This document shows, in pieces, positions 1-10,713 of a DNA stretch of 64,000 nucleotides. Position 1 is the first letter of the stretch, and each line of letters begins with the position of its first letter. This DNA comes from Ustilago trichophora (lineage: Eukaryota > Basidiomycota > Ustilaginomycetes > Ustilaginales > Ustilaginaceae): NCBI GenBank assembly GCA_900323505.1, contig OOIN01000004.1, positions 1,798,001 through 1,862,000 of the forward strand. Direction: 5' to 3'. The position numbers and the translations under genes are program-made. Under the pieces are notes generated by a model that was not told the DNA's origin, ran no database searches, and saw nothing but the letters and a program-made list of their open reading frames with translations.

Positions 1-2500
1 TAGCAAGCATGATCGCCGTCATCATCTTCCAGTAAAGTTACCGAAGGTGTGACATTATTAGGATGGCAACCTTGTGCTTTTGCGGTGTGGGGCTCACATG
101 ACGTACCAATTGTGGTCCGAGTGCTATGCGGCAACTTGACAAGGACAACGGTGCACGCGGTTGATAGTTGCTTCGATGGTGGTGGTAAAGAGGGGGTTCG
201 GCGCTTGGCAATGTCGGAGTGCAATATGATATGATCCGATACGGCATTCAATCAACAGAAAGAACGAGGCTGGCTGAACATGAACAAAGTGGGAGAATGG
301 CGATCTTCACGTCTGGAATTCAAAGGCATTTTAGACGGGTAGACTATCCACTGGCATCGACGGCGTCAATGCGGTCAAAAAGGCAAGAAAAAGAAAATCA
401 TGCACCAGAGTGGTGCGAGTTCGTCCGGCTTACTGAGATTGCTCCGTCCAATCCTAGCCAGCCGGCATTCCAATGTCGATATCGACAAGAGTAGCGTATA
501 CGCAATGGTAACAGCCTGCAAGAACATCACTTTGAGAGAGTAACTCATGTATGATCTTGGCACGTGCTCTTATGTACTGTATAGGAAAAAATTGCTGGGA
601 AGTGTTAGTTCGGCAGCGGAGCAAGAGAGAGAGAGATACAGTAGAGCGAACCCTAGGGTGCACAAAAAGACAGACAGACGCGAGAGCAAGGCTCAAGCGA
701 GCCTGACCCTGCCGAAACTCGGAGGCAAAAGAAAAAGAAAGACGGTGAACCGGATATCGTGCGCAGCAGCCCCTGACAGCATTTACTGTAGCTAAATGCC
801 AAATTCTGGCGTGACTGCAGCGGTAAAGGCAAGGACAAGGGCAAAAAATAGAAACCCACCACACCGCACACCGCACACCGCACACATGACACTGCCACGC
901 CGAGCCTGCCGTGTTTGCTATGTTGCTTACCTTGTCACATACTGTACATATGCTGTATAATCCATATAGCAATACAGTCGGCGGATCTGAAAAAGGACCA
1001 AAGCTGACAATACACCTCACAAGGGCACCGTAATTCCTAATTTGGGATTCCACAGCCTCCGCTTCCTTGACCCCCTTTCGAAGAATAGGCAACGGCAACT
1101 AGAAGTGTGGGAGTGGGAGCGTGATTGCCAGCGACAGCTTCGGCGAAATACGATACAGTGCAGTACAGTATACACCCACAAGTAGTTGGATCAAGCCGAC
1201 AAAAAGGGATGCTTCCTGGCAAAGCATGCCGACCTCAAAGATCGCCGCTTTGTTATCCACAGATCGTCTTGACCGCGTGCGCAACTCGCTTACTGTGCTA
1301 CTGTGTGACTGTACTGTAGCTCAAGGCCTATATGAGCCCCAATCACGGACCTCTTCTGCCTTGTTTCGCTTTTGACCCCTAAGCTGGCCACTGTCAAATG
1401 CACAGCGGGACAGCCCCGTCGTTACTATATGTACTGACTCGCCGCATACCAATCAAAGGGGAGAGGAAGAGGAGAGACACACTTGTCACGCCCAGCTGCA
1501 GTAAAGAGGGCTGGCTGAGAGCGAGAGCAATTCCACGTTCCCGCTTTTGGAGTTCTGTGTCACATTTCGTTTGCCGCGTCCTGTCTGGATTTTGGTTTTG
1601 GTTTTTTTTTGGGGGGCGAGGGAGACAAAGTAGTTGCCGACCGAAATGGCACCTTTTCCCCCCACGCCCGTCCGGCCCGACTCGCGTTGTCGTTCCAATC
1701 GCCTCCGACTTTGGTACTACTGCTACTACGCTTTGTGCAGAACGCTCCGTGTGTACAATGTACATGGTATAGTGTAGTGTAATGTAATGTAGCAGCTACG
1801 CCAGATTGCAATCGTGCTTTTTTCCCCTTTGAGTCGAGGAGGAGAGGCCGCATAAAGTATTGTACATATGCTCTCCTGTATGCATACGCACGCCCACACC
1901 CAAGAGAAACAAATCACTCAACTCAGTTATCAGTCTCTCTCTTGATTCGCTTCGATTGAATTCCTGCCACAGAAACTTGAATCTCTCTCGTCTTCATCCT
2001 CCTCCCTACACTCTACTCTCCAGCAACAGGCACACAGAGCAATATTCTCTTTACCCCCACCATCCCATCCTATCCTCCTTCATCTCCATCTTTCACCACA
2101 ACCATCCCCACCACCACCCTCCAGCATCCCGCTTCAACCTCGTTCCTTGCTCCTTTTGGCGTCTCTCTCCACTCGCCAGTCGACCGCACACACAGCGATT
2201 TTTGGGACCTCTGCCACCCAACACCACACTGGTTCTATCTCCTTGTCGCACCGCTCAACAACCAGCGCCCGCCTTTAGACTACTCTATATATCCACACCA
2301 TCCACTGCGACTCTTGACCACATCTGTGATGACTACGACCTGAACTATACCCTCCGCACCGCTTGATCTGCATCCGACTCTGCCATCGCAGCCGTTCATC
2401 TTGCCAAAGCACACTATCCACAGCTTCGTCATAACAACACATGCACTCATAGTCTCATCATCCTCTCATCACCATCCCGGCTCTCGCCTCTCTCGACAAC
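1..2500. other. Non-coding region ending in a CT-rich leader
   Basis: No convincing gene is visible. Reading frames of up to about 210 codons occur on both strands, but they overlap one another, have odd composition and resemble no family I know. GTACAGTA/TACTGTAC-like words recur near 941, 1161 and 1311. From about 1920 to 2500 the + strand is strongly C/T-rich with almost no G runs, as expected for the promoter and 5' leader of the highly expressed fungal gene that starts at 2501. Confidence 0.6.
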
Positions 2501-5500
2501 ATGCCACTAGCTGCTGCCCTGGGAGGCGCGCGCCCTCCAGGCTCCACATCAAAGCCCAAAAACGGCCCACCAAATCCAGCTCCTTCCAAAGCCAACGCCA
2601 AGGTGGCTGCTCGAGACCACACCATTGCTGTCGACGACCATGACGACAACGACGATGACGACCAACAGACTACCACGGACGACAGCAGCGATGAGGAAGC
2701 CGCTTTCGAGATGGATGGTCAGGAACTTTGGACTCAAACCTACTGTGCCACTTGTGACTGTCTCATCGAGCCTGGCGAGGGCATCGCCAAAGCAGCCAGC
2801 TCTACAGGGCCTCTCGCCTCTCCTGTTGGTCATACTACCCTCAAAAGCCGCTCGGGCACCATCAAAGCCCGCGGCTCCAATGCATCTGACTCCCTCCCAC
2901 CAACCGCCAACGATACTAAAGCTGCTGCTGCGTCCAAACACTCGCCTACCGCTACCAAATCCGGTCCAAGCCCTCTCAAGAGGACACATTCTGCTGGTCG
3001 TCTTCATGCCAAAGCCGGCAATGGTCCGCTCGGTCCACACAAGCGCACCGGTAGCGCCGGTAGCCGTCTCCACGCACTCAGCGAGCTACGGCCTACCACC
3101 AAGCTCCATGACGACAAGGGCAAAGCCAAGGCTTCCACGCGCGACGCTAACGGTAACCACGGCCGCAAGAGCCCTGCCGCTTCTCGCCCAGGCTCGGCAG
3201 CCAGCAACCGATCCCACTCCAACAGCAGCGGCCCCTCCTCGTTCAAATCCAACGAGGCTGCAGCCGCCGCCAGCACCAACGCATCCTCCGAGGCCCAAGC
3301 TCGTGCGCGCAAACGTGGCTTCCTCGGCGGTCTCGGTCTCACTCCAGCTGCACTAAAGCAGCAAGAAGCCGAACTTGCTGCCAAGCGCAAGGCTCCCACT
3401 CCTCTTTACTGTTCCGAACGATGCCGACTGATTGACGAGCGACGTTCCTCTGGTCTTGGCGAGCTGGCGCAATATCTATCCCAACCACTTGCGCCCCCCG
3501 TTAGCGCAGCCTGGGCGCCACCACCGCCTCCTACCTGGACCAGGTCTGCTAGCGTCTCGTCGATGCCCATGCCCCTGATGGCCAATACGCCAGAAAGCGA
3601 ATGCATGTGCCTCGAATGCATGGACAAGTATGTCGATGGTAGCAGCGCCAGTGGAGCAGCCATTCCGAGCGGAGCCAGCGATACAGCAACAGAAAGCTCC
3701 AGCGGCTACGTCTATGGTCGTGGCGCTGCTCAGAAGCCACGCACCGCCAGCGGAAGGCTCATCACTCCTCTTGGTCTGCACGCTCCCGGCGCTGGCAGCG
3801 AGGGATACTTTCCTCAATATGCTCCCAACTGCGCCATGACATCCGCTGGGTATAACAGCCCCAGACTGAGGCCCGTCGATGCCGCCCAGCTCGCAGATGC
3901 TGGCCGCGTCTCATCCGTGCCTCCTCGTTCGTCCTCTGCCGCTAGTGGCGGAAAGGCGAGCACTGCTGGCACAGAAGGTAGCCTCCTCAGCTCGGAAAGC
4001 GCCAGCAGCTTGTGGGAGCCACGACTCAAGCCTCGTTCCAACTCGGGCGTGAGAAATGCAAATGGCACCCACAGCAATACGCGCAACGATGCAAACGCTA
4101 ACGGCACATGCTCCGGTCTGTCGACAAACACAGCCACGCCTGCCATCACTCCAAGACAGTCGATGATCGTTCCATCGTCTTCATCTTCGCACAATACTGC
4201 AAGACCATCTCATCGCCTCTCTGTCCCTGGATTCGCCCCCACGCACGAAGTCGACGAGGACTCGGAAGCACATCGCGCCATTTCGCCCGCGGCTACTTTG
4301 CCTCACCGTCCTGCTTCCCGCGCAAAGAGGTCGTCTCTGCTCTTGGCCACCAGCCCGCTCAAGCTGCTCGACAAGGCTAGTCAGCACCATGCTGCCCCCT
4401 CGGTCGACCTTTTCAGTGACCACGTCGGAAGCCCAGGTGCCAAGGGATCGCTGCTTTCGCGCAGTCTCGCCAGCGAACACACGCTCATGGGTGCCAGCGG
4501 TATTACGCTAACCAACCAGCAGGCTCCACCTATGTCGTCTTCGATGCACCCCGAACGTGCCTTCTTTGACAGCGCAGCTTCAGTACGACAGCCCTCTCAA
4601 GACGAAGCCTCTACCCGACGACCCTCCGCACTGTCTCAGAGCTTCTCGGATTCGTCACAACTAGACCAGACCTCACAGGCCACCGGCAGCGACGACGGCC
4701 TTAGCATGGCGGTTGGCAGTCTCAAGCTCGCGCAGTCCCGTGCTTCGGGTCCCTTTGCATCAGACTCGCGACGCGGTACGGATGCGTCCGACTCGAGACC
4801 CATCGACTTGCGTCGACTCTCCTTGTTTGGCGTTGCAGGAGCTCCCGCCCGCCGAAATTCGAACGCCGTCTCGATTTCGAGCTCCAACTCTGGATCCACC
4901 ACCAGCGGATGGCTCCGATCTCTGTCCTCGGCATGGCTCAACTGGCGCTCAAGTGCTTCTCCAGTACCGATGCAAGGCGATTCAGATGTCTTTCACTCTA
5001 CCGACGACAGCGACGAGTGGACATCGCGTGGCTTTGGACAGACATCTCGACGCGAGAGCAGTGCTTCGCGAAGCAGTAGTCAACAAAAGGTTCCTTACGC
5101 CCAGAAGCGAGCTTCTTCGGTGCGAGATATGAACATGGCTAGCTCTCTCGGTCAGAACAACAGCCTGCAGCCCGCTGAAATGTCGCGACACTCGTCGAAC
5201 GATCGCAGCGCTGGTATTACACCGACGCAGAGCCTAGTGGCGAAGCCTACGATTCGACGAGGCCACGTCCCTGCCTATGTTCGTGAGATTGGTCAAGGAG
5301 GTATTCCTGGTGACGCCTCCCAGGCGGAAGCCAAAGCAGAAGACGGTGTTGCCGTTGTAGATCCAGCACAACGACTGGCTCGTGCTCGTGTCGACAGCTT
5401 CACCCGTGTCTCGGACGCAGATGTACAGAGGAAGGCCAACAGACGAAGGAGTCGTGACATTTCGGTGCTTCCACCGCTGCTTGCTCCCATCAGCCGCTCT

Positions 5501-6811
5501 GGCAGCAGCACCAACCTGTACAACCAGATGCCGAGGAGTGCAAGAGCCTATTCGACAGGTCGAGCCTGGACTGCCGCCAACACTCCACAGATGTACGTCG
5601 GCAGTGCGGGTTCCTCCCATCAGCAGGCTGTAAACGGTCAGCCACCTCATTCGCCAACGCTGATGCGAAGTCCTTATAACAGCAGCTTTGCCTTGGCACA
5701 GGATGCAGCTCGTGCTGCTTTGTCTCCGTCTAGACCCAACAGTGCTGCTGGCTACCATTCGTTGCCGTACAGCGCCGGTACATCGCCTCGCGCCAAGGGA
5801 CTGGGTTGGGGTGCTATGACAACAATTGCTTCTCCTCCTGCATCGACTACGTCCGCAGCGTTCCCCTACCATGCAAACCATCGCCAGAGCATCAGCTACG
5901 GACACGCTGCTGCTCTTGCTAGTCGACAGTGCGTCAATCAGGCCCAAAAGGGACAGCATCACCACCATGCTCACCAACATGCACATGCACACCAACATCA
6001 GCACCAGCAGCACCAGCAGCACCAGCAGCATCATCAACATCAACATCACCACCACCAACACCACCATCATCATCATCATAACGGGCACAATCAGCATGCC
6101 CACTCATCTGCGTCAAGCCAACAAGCTCCCGTCACTCGGGAACGTGTTACCGTGGGGCACATGATGAACCTCGGTGCACCTCCCAATAGTACGGGTCAGC
6201 CTGCTGTGGGTCGACATTCTACTATGCCTGTCACGCTGCATCGTAGTCCTACACCCAGTGTGCCCGAAGATGGAGGTGAGATGTCATCGCAAGATCTGAC
6301 ATGTGGAGATTTTGTCAGCCGGCCCAATTCCGCCATGGCGGGACAGAACGGCAGACGTCATCATCGAACCTCTCTCATGCCTCCTCCTCGATCGCGTTCC
6401 TCTCTCGGCATGCATTCAGCACACCGGATTCAACCGCTTACATCTACCCAAGACATCCCTACCACCACCACCACCACTACCACCGCCGCCGCTGTCGCCG
6501 CTGCTGCTGTTACCGAGCAAGAACCAGCTGCTGGTCGAACGTGGAGCTACGATCATCTGTCTGGTCTCAAAACTTATCCCATTTTGCAGCTACCCGATCG
6601 GGAAACGCACGACGTTTACGATCCTGCTTGGGGATTAGATGCTGGTGGATTGGCGAAACATTTAGGTCAGGATGGTACTTGTTCTTCTCAAACCTCTGGA
6701 TATGCGAGTGGTACGGAGAGAGAGAGAGGGGGGGGAGAAGTTATATTGGGATTTCAACCCCAACAGCAGAGTAGTGGACATCGTAAAAAGTTGTTCTATT
6801 TCGATGCTTAA
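2501..6811 (+). CDS. Giant Ecl1-like (life-span regulatory) zinc-binding protein
   Basis: An intronless frame encodes 1436 residues. Two cysteine clusters stand out: YCATCDCLIEPGEG at about residues 81-94, and LYCSERCRLIDE at about 302-313. This CxxCxC ... CxxxC arrangement with the YCSxxCR ending is what I recognise from Ecl1/2/3-type zinc-binding proteins, known in fission yeast as extenders of chronological life span and in nutrient or zinc signalling. About 210 residues of Ser/Ala/Lys-rich, probably disordered sequence separate the clusters. The remaining 1100 residues are Ser/Pro-rich, with many RxxS and SPxR-like sites that could be phosphorylated. A His/Gln tract lies at about residues 1147-1190, encoded at 5955-6080. 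The yeast proteins are far shorter, so most of this protein is extra. Function beyond zinc binding is inferred from family membership. The start is the first ATG after the CT-rich leader. Confidence 0.7.
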   Translation: MPLAAALGGARPPGSTSKPKNGPPNPAPSKANAKVAARDHTIAVDDHDDNDDDDQQTTTDDSSDEEAAFEMDGQELWTQTYCATCDCLIEPGEGIAKAASSTGPLASPVGHTTLKSRSGTIKARGSNASDSLPPTANDTKAAAASKHSPTATKSGPSPLKRTHSAGRLHAKAGNGPLGPHKRTGSAGSRLHALSELRPTTKLHDDKGKAKASTRDANGNHGRKSPAASRPGSAASNRSHSNSSGPSSFKSNEAAAAASTNASSEAQARARKRGFLGGLGLTPAALKQQEAELAAKRKAPTPLYCSERCRLIDERRSSGLGELAQYLSQPLAPPVSAAWAPPPPPTWTRSASVSSMPMPLMANTPESECMCLECMDKYVDGSSASGAAIPSGASDTATESSSGYVYGRGAAQKPRTASGRLITPLGLHAPGAGSEGYFPQYAPNCAMTSAGYNSPRLRPVDAAQLADAGRVSSVPPRSSSAASGGKASTAGTEGSLLSSESASSLWEPRLKPRSNSGVRNANGTHSNTRNDANANGTCSGLSTNTATPAITPRQSMIVPSSSSSHNTARPSHRLSVPGFAPTHEVDEDSEAHRAISPAATLPHRPASRAKRSSLLLATSPLKLLDKASQHHAAPSVDLFSDHVGSPGAKGSLLSRSLASEHTLMGASGITLTNQQAPPMSSSMHPERAFFDSAASVRQPSQDEASTRRPSALSQSFSDSSQLDQTSQATGSDDGLSMAVGSLKLAQSRASGPFASDSRRGTDASDSRPIDLRRLSLFGVAGAPARRNSNAVSISSSNSGSTTSGWLRSLSSAWLNWRSSASPVPMQGDSDVFHSTDDSDEWTSRGFGQTSRRESSASRSSSQQKVPYAQKRASSVRDMNMASSLGQNNSLQPAEMSRHSSNDRSAGITPTQSLVAKPTIRRGHVPAYVREIGQGGIPGDASQAEAKAEDGVAVVDPAQRLARARVDSFTRVSDADVQRKANRRRSRDISVLPPLLAPISRSGSSTNLYNQMPRSARAYSTGRAWTAANTPQMYVGSAGSSHQQAVNGQPPHSPTLMRSPYNSSFALAQDAARAALSPSRPNSAAGYHSLPYSAGTSPRAKGLGWGAMTTIASPPASTTSAAFPYHANHRQSISYGHAAALASRQCVNQAQKGQHHHHAHQHAHAHQHQHQQHQQHQQHHQHQHHHHQHHHHHHHNGHNQHAHSSASSQQAPVTRERVTVGHMMNLGAPPNSTGQPAVGRHSTMPVTLHRSPTPSVPEDGGEMSSQDLTCGDFVSRPNSAMAGQNGRRHHRTSLMPPPRSRSSLGMHSAHRIQPLTSTQDIPTTTTTTTTAAAVAAAAVTEQEPAAGRTWSYDHLSGLKTYPILQLPDRETHDVYDPAWGLDAGGLAKHLGQDGTCSSQTSGYASGTERERGGGEVILGFQPQQQSSGHRKKLFYFDA
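5955..6080 (+). repeat. CAC/CAT/CAG triplet tract encoding poly-His/Gln
   Basis: An imperfect run of CAC, CAT, CAA and CAG codons lies inside the Ecl1-like gene and encodes a His/Gln-rich stretch of about 40 residues. It could bind metal or simply be an expanded low-complexity tract. Triplet periodicity keeps the frame open. Confidence 0.85.
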
Positions 6812-7320
6812 TCCCTTGACGACTTTCATACGATGTTACATTCTCCCCGATTTGGGAAGTTGGGGGATTGACGGGTGTATCCAGTATGATACTTTTATTT
6901 TTTTTTTCGCAAAGCAAACCGCATTTTTCTTTTTCTTTTTCTTTTTCTTTTTTTAATATGTTCTGGTCGTTAAGGGTTCTGATCAATCACATTTTTCTTT
7001 GTTATGGATTTATTCATGTGATGCTTTTGGTTTTTTTTTTTTTTTGTTTTGGTTTTGGTTTTGGATTCTCTGGTGTGTGTGTGGGGATTGGGGGGATGTG
7101 ATGGGGTTAAGGATTTTGTACTGTGTGAGGTTTAGGTTGGTTTTCATTGAAGGTTGATATCTGGGTTGGGTGTAATTTATATGATGACTATTAGGGGGGT
7201 TTGATGTTTGCAACTTGACATACAGTACATGTTTGATGGTGTTGGGATAACTTGGAGATACTTTTTTTTTTCTTAATGCATAAGATGAATTGGAATCTCT
7301 TGAAAGCGAATAAAGATGCT
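6812..7320. other. Convergent 3' region with T-rich tracts
   Basis: This 509-bp stretch separates two convergent genes. It holds several poly-T runs (about 6895-6906, 6925-6954 and 7030-7045) and TTTTGG repeats. These probably belong to the 3' untranslated regions and termination zones. No gene is seen. Confidence 0.6.
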
Positions 7321-10300
7321 TCAAGACATGGCAAAAATCCTAGCTTCCACCACCACCTTTTGATCCAATTTGATACATCTAACATCCTCCGATTCGATTT
7401 TACCACTTGCAATCCAATTGGAAACAACCCAATTCGCCTGATAAGGCCTAACCTCTTCTCTATAACATAAAGTTATATGTGGAGTCCAGTCTTGACCATG
7501 CAGGGAAGAAAATCGTGAACAAAGATCATCAGGCGCCGAAATAAAGTCGACAGGAAAAGTCAAAAGTGTATCAGGTTGATAGAGTAAAGTCGAAATGGTA
7601 ATTTTGAAAACAGGTGGTTCTTGTTGGGATTGGGTTTGTTGCTTGGTAAGAAGGGTTGAATAAAATGACCATTTGCGATCGCTCTCATTCGGCGATATGT
7701 TGGACGAAGAAGAAGAAGAAGAAGAAGAAGAAGAAGAAGAAGAAGAGGAGGAGAGGTTGGAATTGTGGACCAAGGTTATATGAGGACGTTGATTGATTCT
7801 GCGACTTGATCGCATGCGCTTGTAGAAGTTGCAAATATCGCTGTTGGACAAGTCGGAATTTGGTTCAAGAAGCAAACTGTCAAGCAGTGTACGAGTGTCG
7901 AGTTCTACGGCCAGACCAAAGTATCGTGGATTTGAAATCGATACGATGGCGTCTTTCTTTAACTCTTTTCCTTCCTCTTCTTGTTTTGCTTTCTTTTCTC
8001 CCAAAGCATCAGCAGCAACAGCAGAAGAAGAAAAAGAAAAAGAAGAAGAAGAAGGAGAAGGCTTCTTGGCAACCTTCCAAGAGAACGCCTTCTCCAACGC
8101 CCTCTCAATCCTCTCCTCACTCGGCATCTTCCAACCCAATACCTCACCCAATCCCTCAATCACCCTCCTCAAATTCTCCCTCGCACTATCCCCCACCTTC
8201 AACCTCACCACATGGTCAAATCTAGCATCTCCATACCCCTCGGCACCCTCACCCAAACCTTCACTACTCGCAAACGCCTGTAAAGCCTCCAAAAACCTCC
8301 ACAGCACAGTCTCGTGACTTTTTAACCCACTTACAGCCGCTTGATTCCTATCGGCCACCAACGTCTGATGGTTATCACCCCTCGCTTCAATACGTCCCGC
8401 ACAGATACGATGTAGCGTATTAAGCGGTAAACAGTCCAAATCCCATGCAAGTGCAACGGTTCGAATCCGTCCTATCTCCAGTTGCTGCTTGACCTTCTTA
8501 GATTGTGAAGTTGAGCGAGGATTGGCAACCGAAAGTCGAGCAGATAAATCAATCAATTCATCGCGATGCTGCAAGAGATGGTTGTTCTTGTCAGCAAATA
8601 CGACGTAGTTGGATTGCGATGCGTGACAACGAAGATCGCGTTCTATGGCGGATAAGAATCCTCCTTTTTTCCTGAAATCGTCCGATTGAACCAGGCCCAC
8701 GTCGAACAGCTCACCCAAAGCAAGCGCTAGTACTGTCTTTCCGCATCCAGGAACTGCGATGGGTGTCAAGATGGTTTTGGTAAATTCTCTAGTGTCTTGC
8801 TTGGGCTGTTGGGATGCGGTCGAAGATTGCGAGATCGGATGATGGGTAGAAAGGTAAGAGAGGAAAGCGTCGCGCATGGCGATGATTCCTTTATTTTGAG
8901 CCAAGCCTGCAAATAGCGAAGGTTGAGGTTTGATATTTTGGGCAGGATTGCCGTAGAGGCGGTCATAGCACCACTGGATGAAGAGGAGAGTTTCGGGACG
9001 TTTGGAGCGCGGTTGCGGTGGAGAAGGGGGTAAGAGACCGGCGGCTTGGGCGAGGGCTCGGTTGGAAGCGGCCGATTTGGCAGAAGCTTTGGCGAGCGCC
9101 TTGCGTTCTCGTTTGAGGGCTGCTTTTGATTTCGATTTCTCTCCTTCCGTTTTGGGCTGCTCTGCGACGGAAGTGTTGATTTCCGATGAAGGTGTGTCGG
9201 TCGAGGAGGGATCGGCAGAAGTCGAAGAAGGGGTTTCGACTTCGGCTCTAGGTGGAAGCGCAGCGAGCTTTGCCTCGTACTCAGCCTTTTCCTTGACCAT
9301 CTTTCGGGCCAACTCCCTCCAATCCCTGTACATCAGATACGGCTCGTCGAATTTCACCTTGTAAAACCAGGCCTGTCCAGCCTGGTACGGTGGACTAACC
9401 ACCGCCTGCTTGCTATTCTTCAACTCCTCCATTCGGCCAACGTCAGGCATGTGCGTACGAATCACAAACCCTTCAATCGGCTCACCTTGCCACGCTCCCG
9501 TCTGTTCGATCTCGCCCGTCACCCTCTGCACCTCTGCTAGCGAAGGCAAGGTGAGCCATCGGGTGGGGATAAATCCCCACTCCTTTGCGAATGCATCTAC
9601 CTCCGGCATGTCCCTTGTGCGGAATGATGCTGAGTTCGAGTTCAATCCGTGCAAGTGTAACCCTGAACGGGAGGCCGAGTAGGCAAGAACGTGTTCTTCG
9701 AACGAATCATCGCACAGTTCGAATGCCGCTGTTTCGTTACGTGCCCACAATTCTGCAGCAAGTTGTTCTTCGGTTTTATCGACCGATGCTAGATGCTTGA
9801 GGAGCCATTCATGGCCTTTTTGCGCGTGAGTGATCTCCGTCCCTTCAATGCTACCCAGAGAGTGCTTCGAGGTGACAATGAGCTGTGTAGGTGAGAGGGA
9901 AGAGATGAAAATGATGCATCCATTCTCCTTGAAGGTCAAGACGTAGGGTGGAGTGGTGTAGTGCTCGATACTGTCCGGTTTGGTCCAAGCCATCTCGTTG
10001 AGGTTGAAGAACTTGTCGTATCCGCGGACGACTATTCGATGTGTTTCTGGAGTGGTATCGAGACGTTCGGTGAATAGACCGCGGGCAAGGGTGGGCAGCT
10101 CGGATCCGACAGAGGTGGATTTGCGGTATGCGAACTCTGCCACTTTCCAGCTGAGTAGATGGTGCTCTTTGACATTGCTAGCGGATGAAGTGCTGGATAC
10201 GAGGTGGCCAGTGGATCGAATCAGCGGTTTAGGTTGCTTGCGAGCGGTATCGAGGGCGGAAACGAGGGCAGTGGTAGAATCCAGCTCGGCAAGGTGGGCA

Positions 10301-10437
10301 GGGGTGAAGATTGAGTTGGTGGAAGATGAAGGTATGTTGTCAGTTAGAGAAAGCGCGGCAAAGGCTGTAGAGGGGCTGTTGGGGACCTTTGCCGGAGCCA
10401 CTTCTTTCAATGAGCTAGATGTCTCTGCAGCCGACAT
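7321..10437 (-). CDS. trl1: tRNA ligase (Trl1): ligase, kinase and cyclic phosphodiesterase
   Basis: The 1038-residue intronless product joins tRNA halves after intron removal and should also splice HAC1-type mRNA in the unfolded-protein response. The N-terminal adenylyltransferase domain carries the KENG nucleotidyl-transfer motif, with Lys near residue 170. A Lys/Ser-rich linker (about 400-470) leads to the polynucleotide kinase, with P-loop PGCGKT near residues 563-568. The C-terminal cyclic phosphodiesterase has the paired motifs RPHITLVH and TPHITLCY. The order and total length fit fungal Trl1. I start at the ATG at 10437 (MSAAETSS); an in-frame ATG 37 codons upstream at 10548 would add a hydrophobic, His-rich segment that looks like leader sequence. 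A Ser run encoded by a GAA/TTC repeat interrupts the phosphodiesterase domain. The gene is head to head with the prefoldin 6 gene, 276 bp apart. Confidence 0.93.
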   Translation of the reverse strand: MSAAETSSSLKEVAPAKVPNSPSTAFAALSLTDNIPSSSTNSIFTPAHLAELDSTTALVSALDTARKQPKPLIRSTGHLVSSTSSASNVKEHHLLSWKVAEFAYRKSTSVGSELPTLARGLFTERLDTTPETHRIVVRGYDKFFNLNEMAWTKPDSIEHYTTPPYVLTFKENGCIIFISSLSPTQLIVTSKHSLGSIEGTEITHAQKGHEWLLKHLASVDKTEEQLAAELWARNETAAFELCDDSFEEHVLAYSASRSGLHLHGLNSNSASFRTRDMPEVDAFAKEWGFIPTRWLTLPSLAEVQRVTGEIEQTGAWQGEPIEGFVIRTHMPDVGRMEELKNSKQAVVSPPYQAGQAWFYKVKFDEPYLMYRDWRELARKMVKEKAEYEAKLAALPPRAEVETPSSTSADPSSTDTPSSEINTSVAEQPKTEGEKSKSKAALKRERKALAKASAKSAASNRALAQAAGLLPPSPPQPRSKRPETLLFIQWCYDRLYGNPAQNIKPQPSLFAGLAQNKGIIAMRDAFLSYLSTHHPISQSSTASQQPKQDTREFTKTILTPIAVPGCGKTVLALALGELFDVGLVQSDDFRKKGGFLSAIERDLRCHASQSNYVVFADKNNHLLQHRDELIDLSARLSVANPRSTSQSKKVKQQLEIGRIRTVALAWDLDCLPLNTLHRICAGRIEARGDNHQTLVADRNQAAVSGLKSHETVLWRFLEALQAFASSEGLGEGAEGYGDARFDHVVRLKVGDSARENLRRVIEGLGEVLGWKMPSEERIERALEKAFSWKVAKKPSPSSSSFSFSSSAVAADALGEKKAKQEEEGKELKKDAIVSISNPRYFGLAVELDTRTLLDSLLLEPNSDLSNSDICNFYKRMRSSRRINQRPHITLVHNSNLSSSSSSSSSSSSSSSSSNISPNESDRKWSFYSTLLTKQQTQSQQEPPVFKITISTLLYQPDTLLTFPVDFISAPDDLCSRFSSLHGQDWTPHITLCYREEVRPYQANWVVSNWIASGKIESEDVRCIKLDQKVVVEARIFAMS
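7704..7752. repeat. (GAA)n microsatellite in the tRNA ligase gene
   Basis: About 15 GAA/GAG triplets on the + strand read on the - strand as a run of about 17-19 Ser codons. They lie just after the first HxT motif of the cyclic phosphodiesterase domain. The length is probably polymorphic. Confidence 0.9.
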
Positions 10438-10713
10438 CGTGCTTTGATGGTGATGGTGTGCGATGAGAGGGATGACAGGTGGTGACAAGGAAGAAATGAA
10501 GATCAGAAGAAGCGTTGTTCCTCCACTTTTTTCGGTGTTCTTCTCCATTCTTCAGGGTCTCGATAATCTGCAGCTGCGAAAAAATCCGTTCCCGATCTAA
10601 GAAAGCTGCCATAAATCGGGAGAGAAGAACACGGAGTGTTGCTCTCCACAATGCACGCACATCTCCCACTCCCCTCTTCTCAACATCATCCTTCAGCAGA
10701 ATTCACGCACAAG
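10438..10713. promoter_or_regulatory. Bidirectional promoter, tRNA ligase / prefoldin 6
   Basis: Only 276 bp separates the two divergent start codons, so both promoters must lie here. I see no TATA box or known operator with confidence. Confidence 0.5.

Noticed and set aside
454..1098. 214-codon Cys-rich ORF on the - strand
   Set aside because: No ATG context, signal peptide or family resemblance; other frames overlap it.
1394..1772. Mirrored ORFs of about 124 codons on both strands
   Set aside because: They overlap completely, and neither shows protein-like composition.
1860..2366. 168-codon Ser/Pro-rich ORF
   Set aside because: It comes from the CT-rich leader of the Ecl1-like gene.
8458..8472. 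tRNA-like GGTTCGAATCC box
   Set aside because: It lies inside the tRNA ligase coding sequence with no A box or cloverleaf around it.
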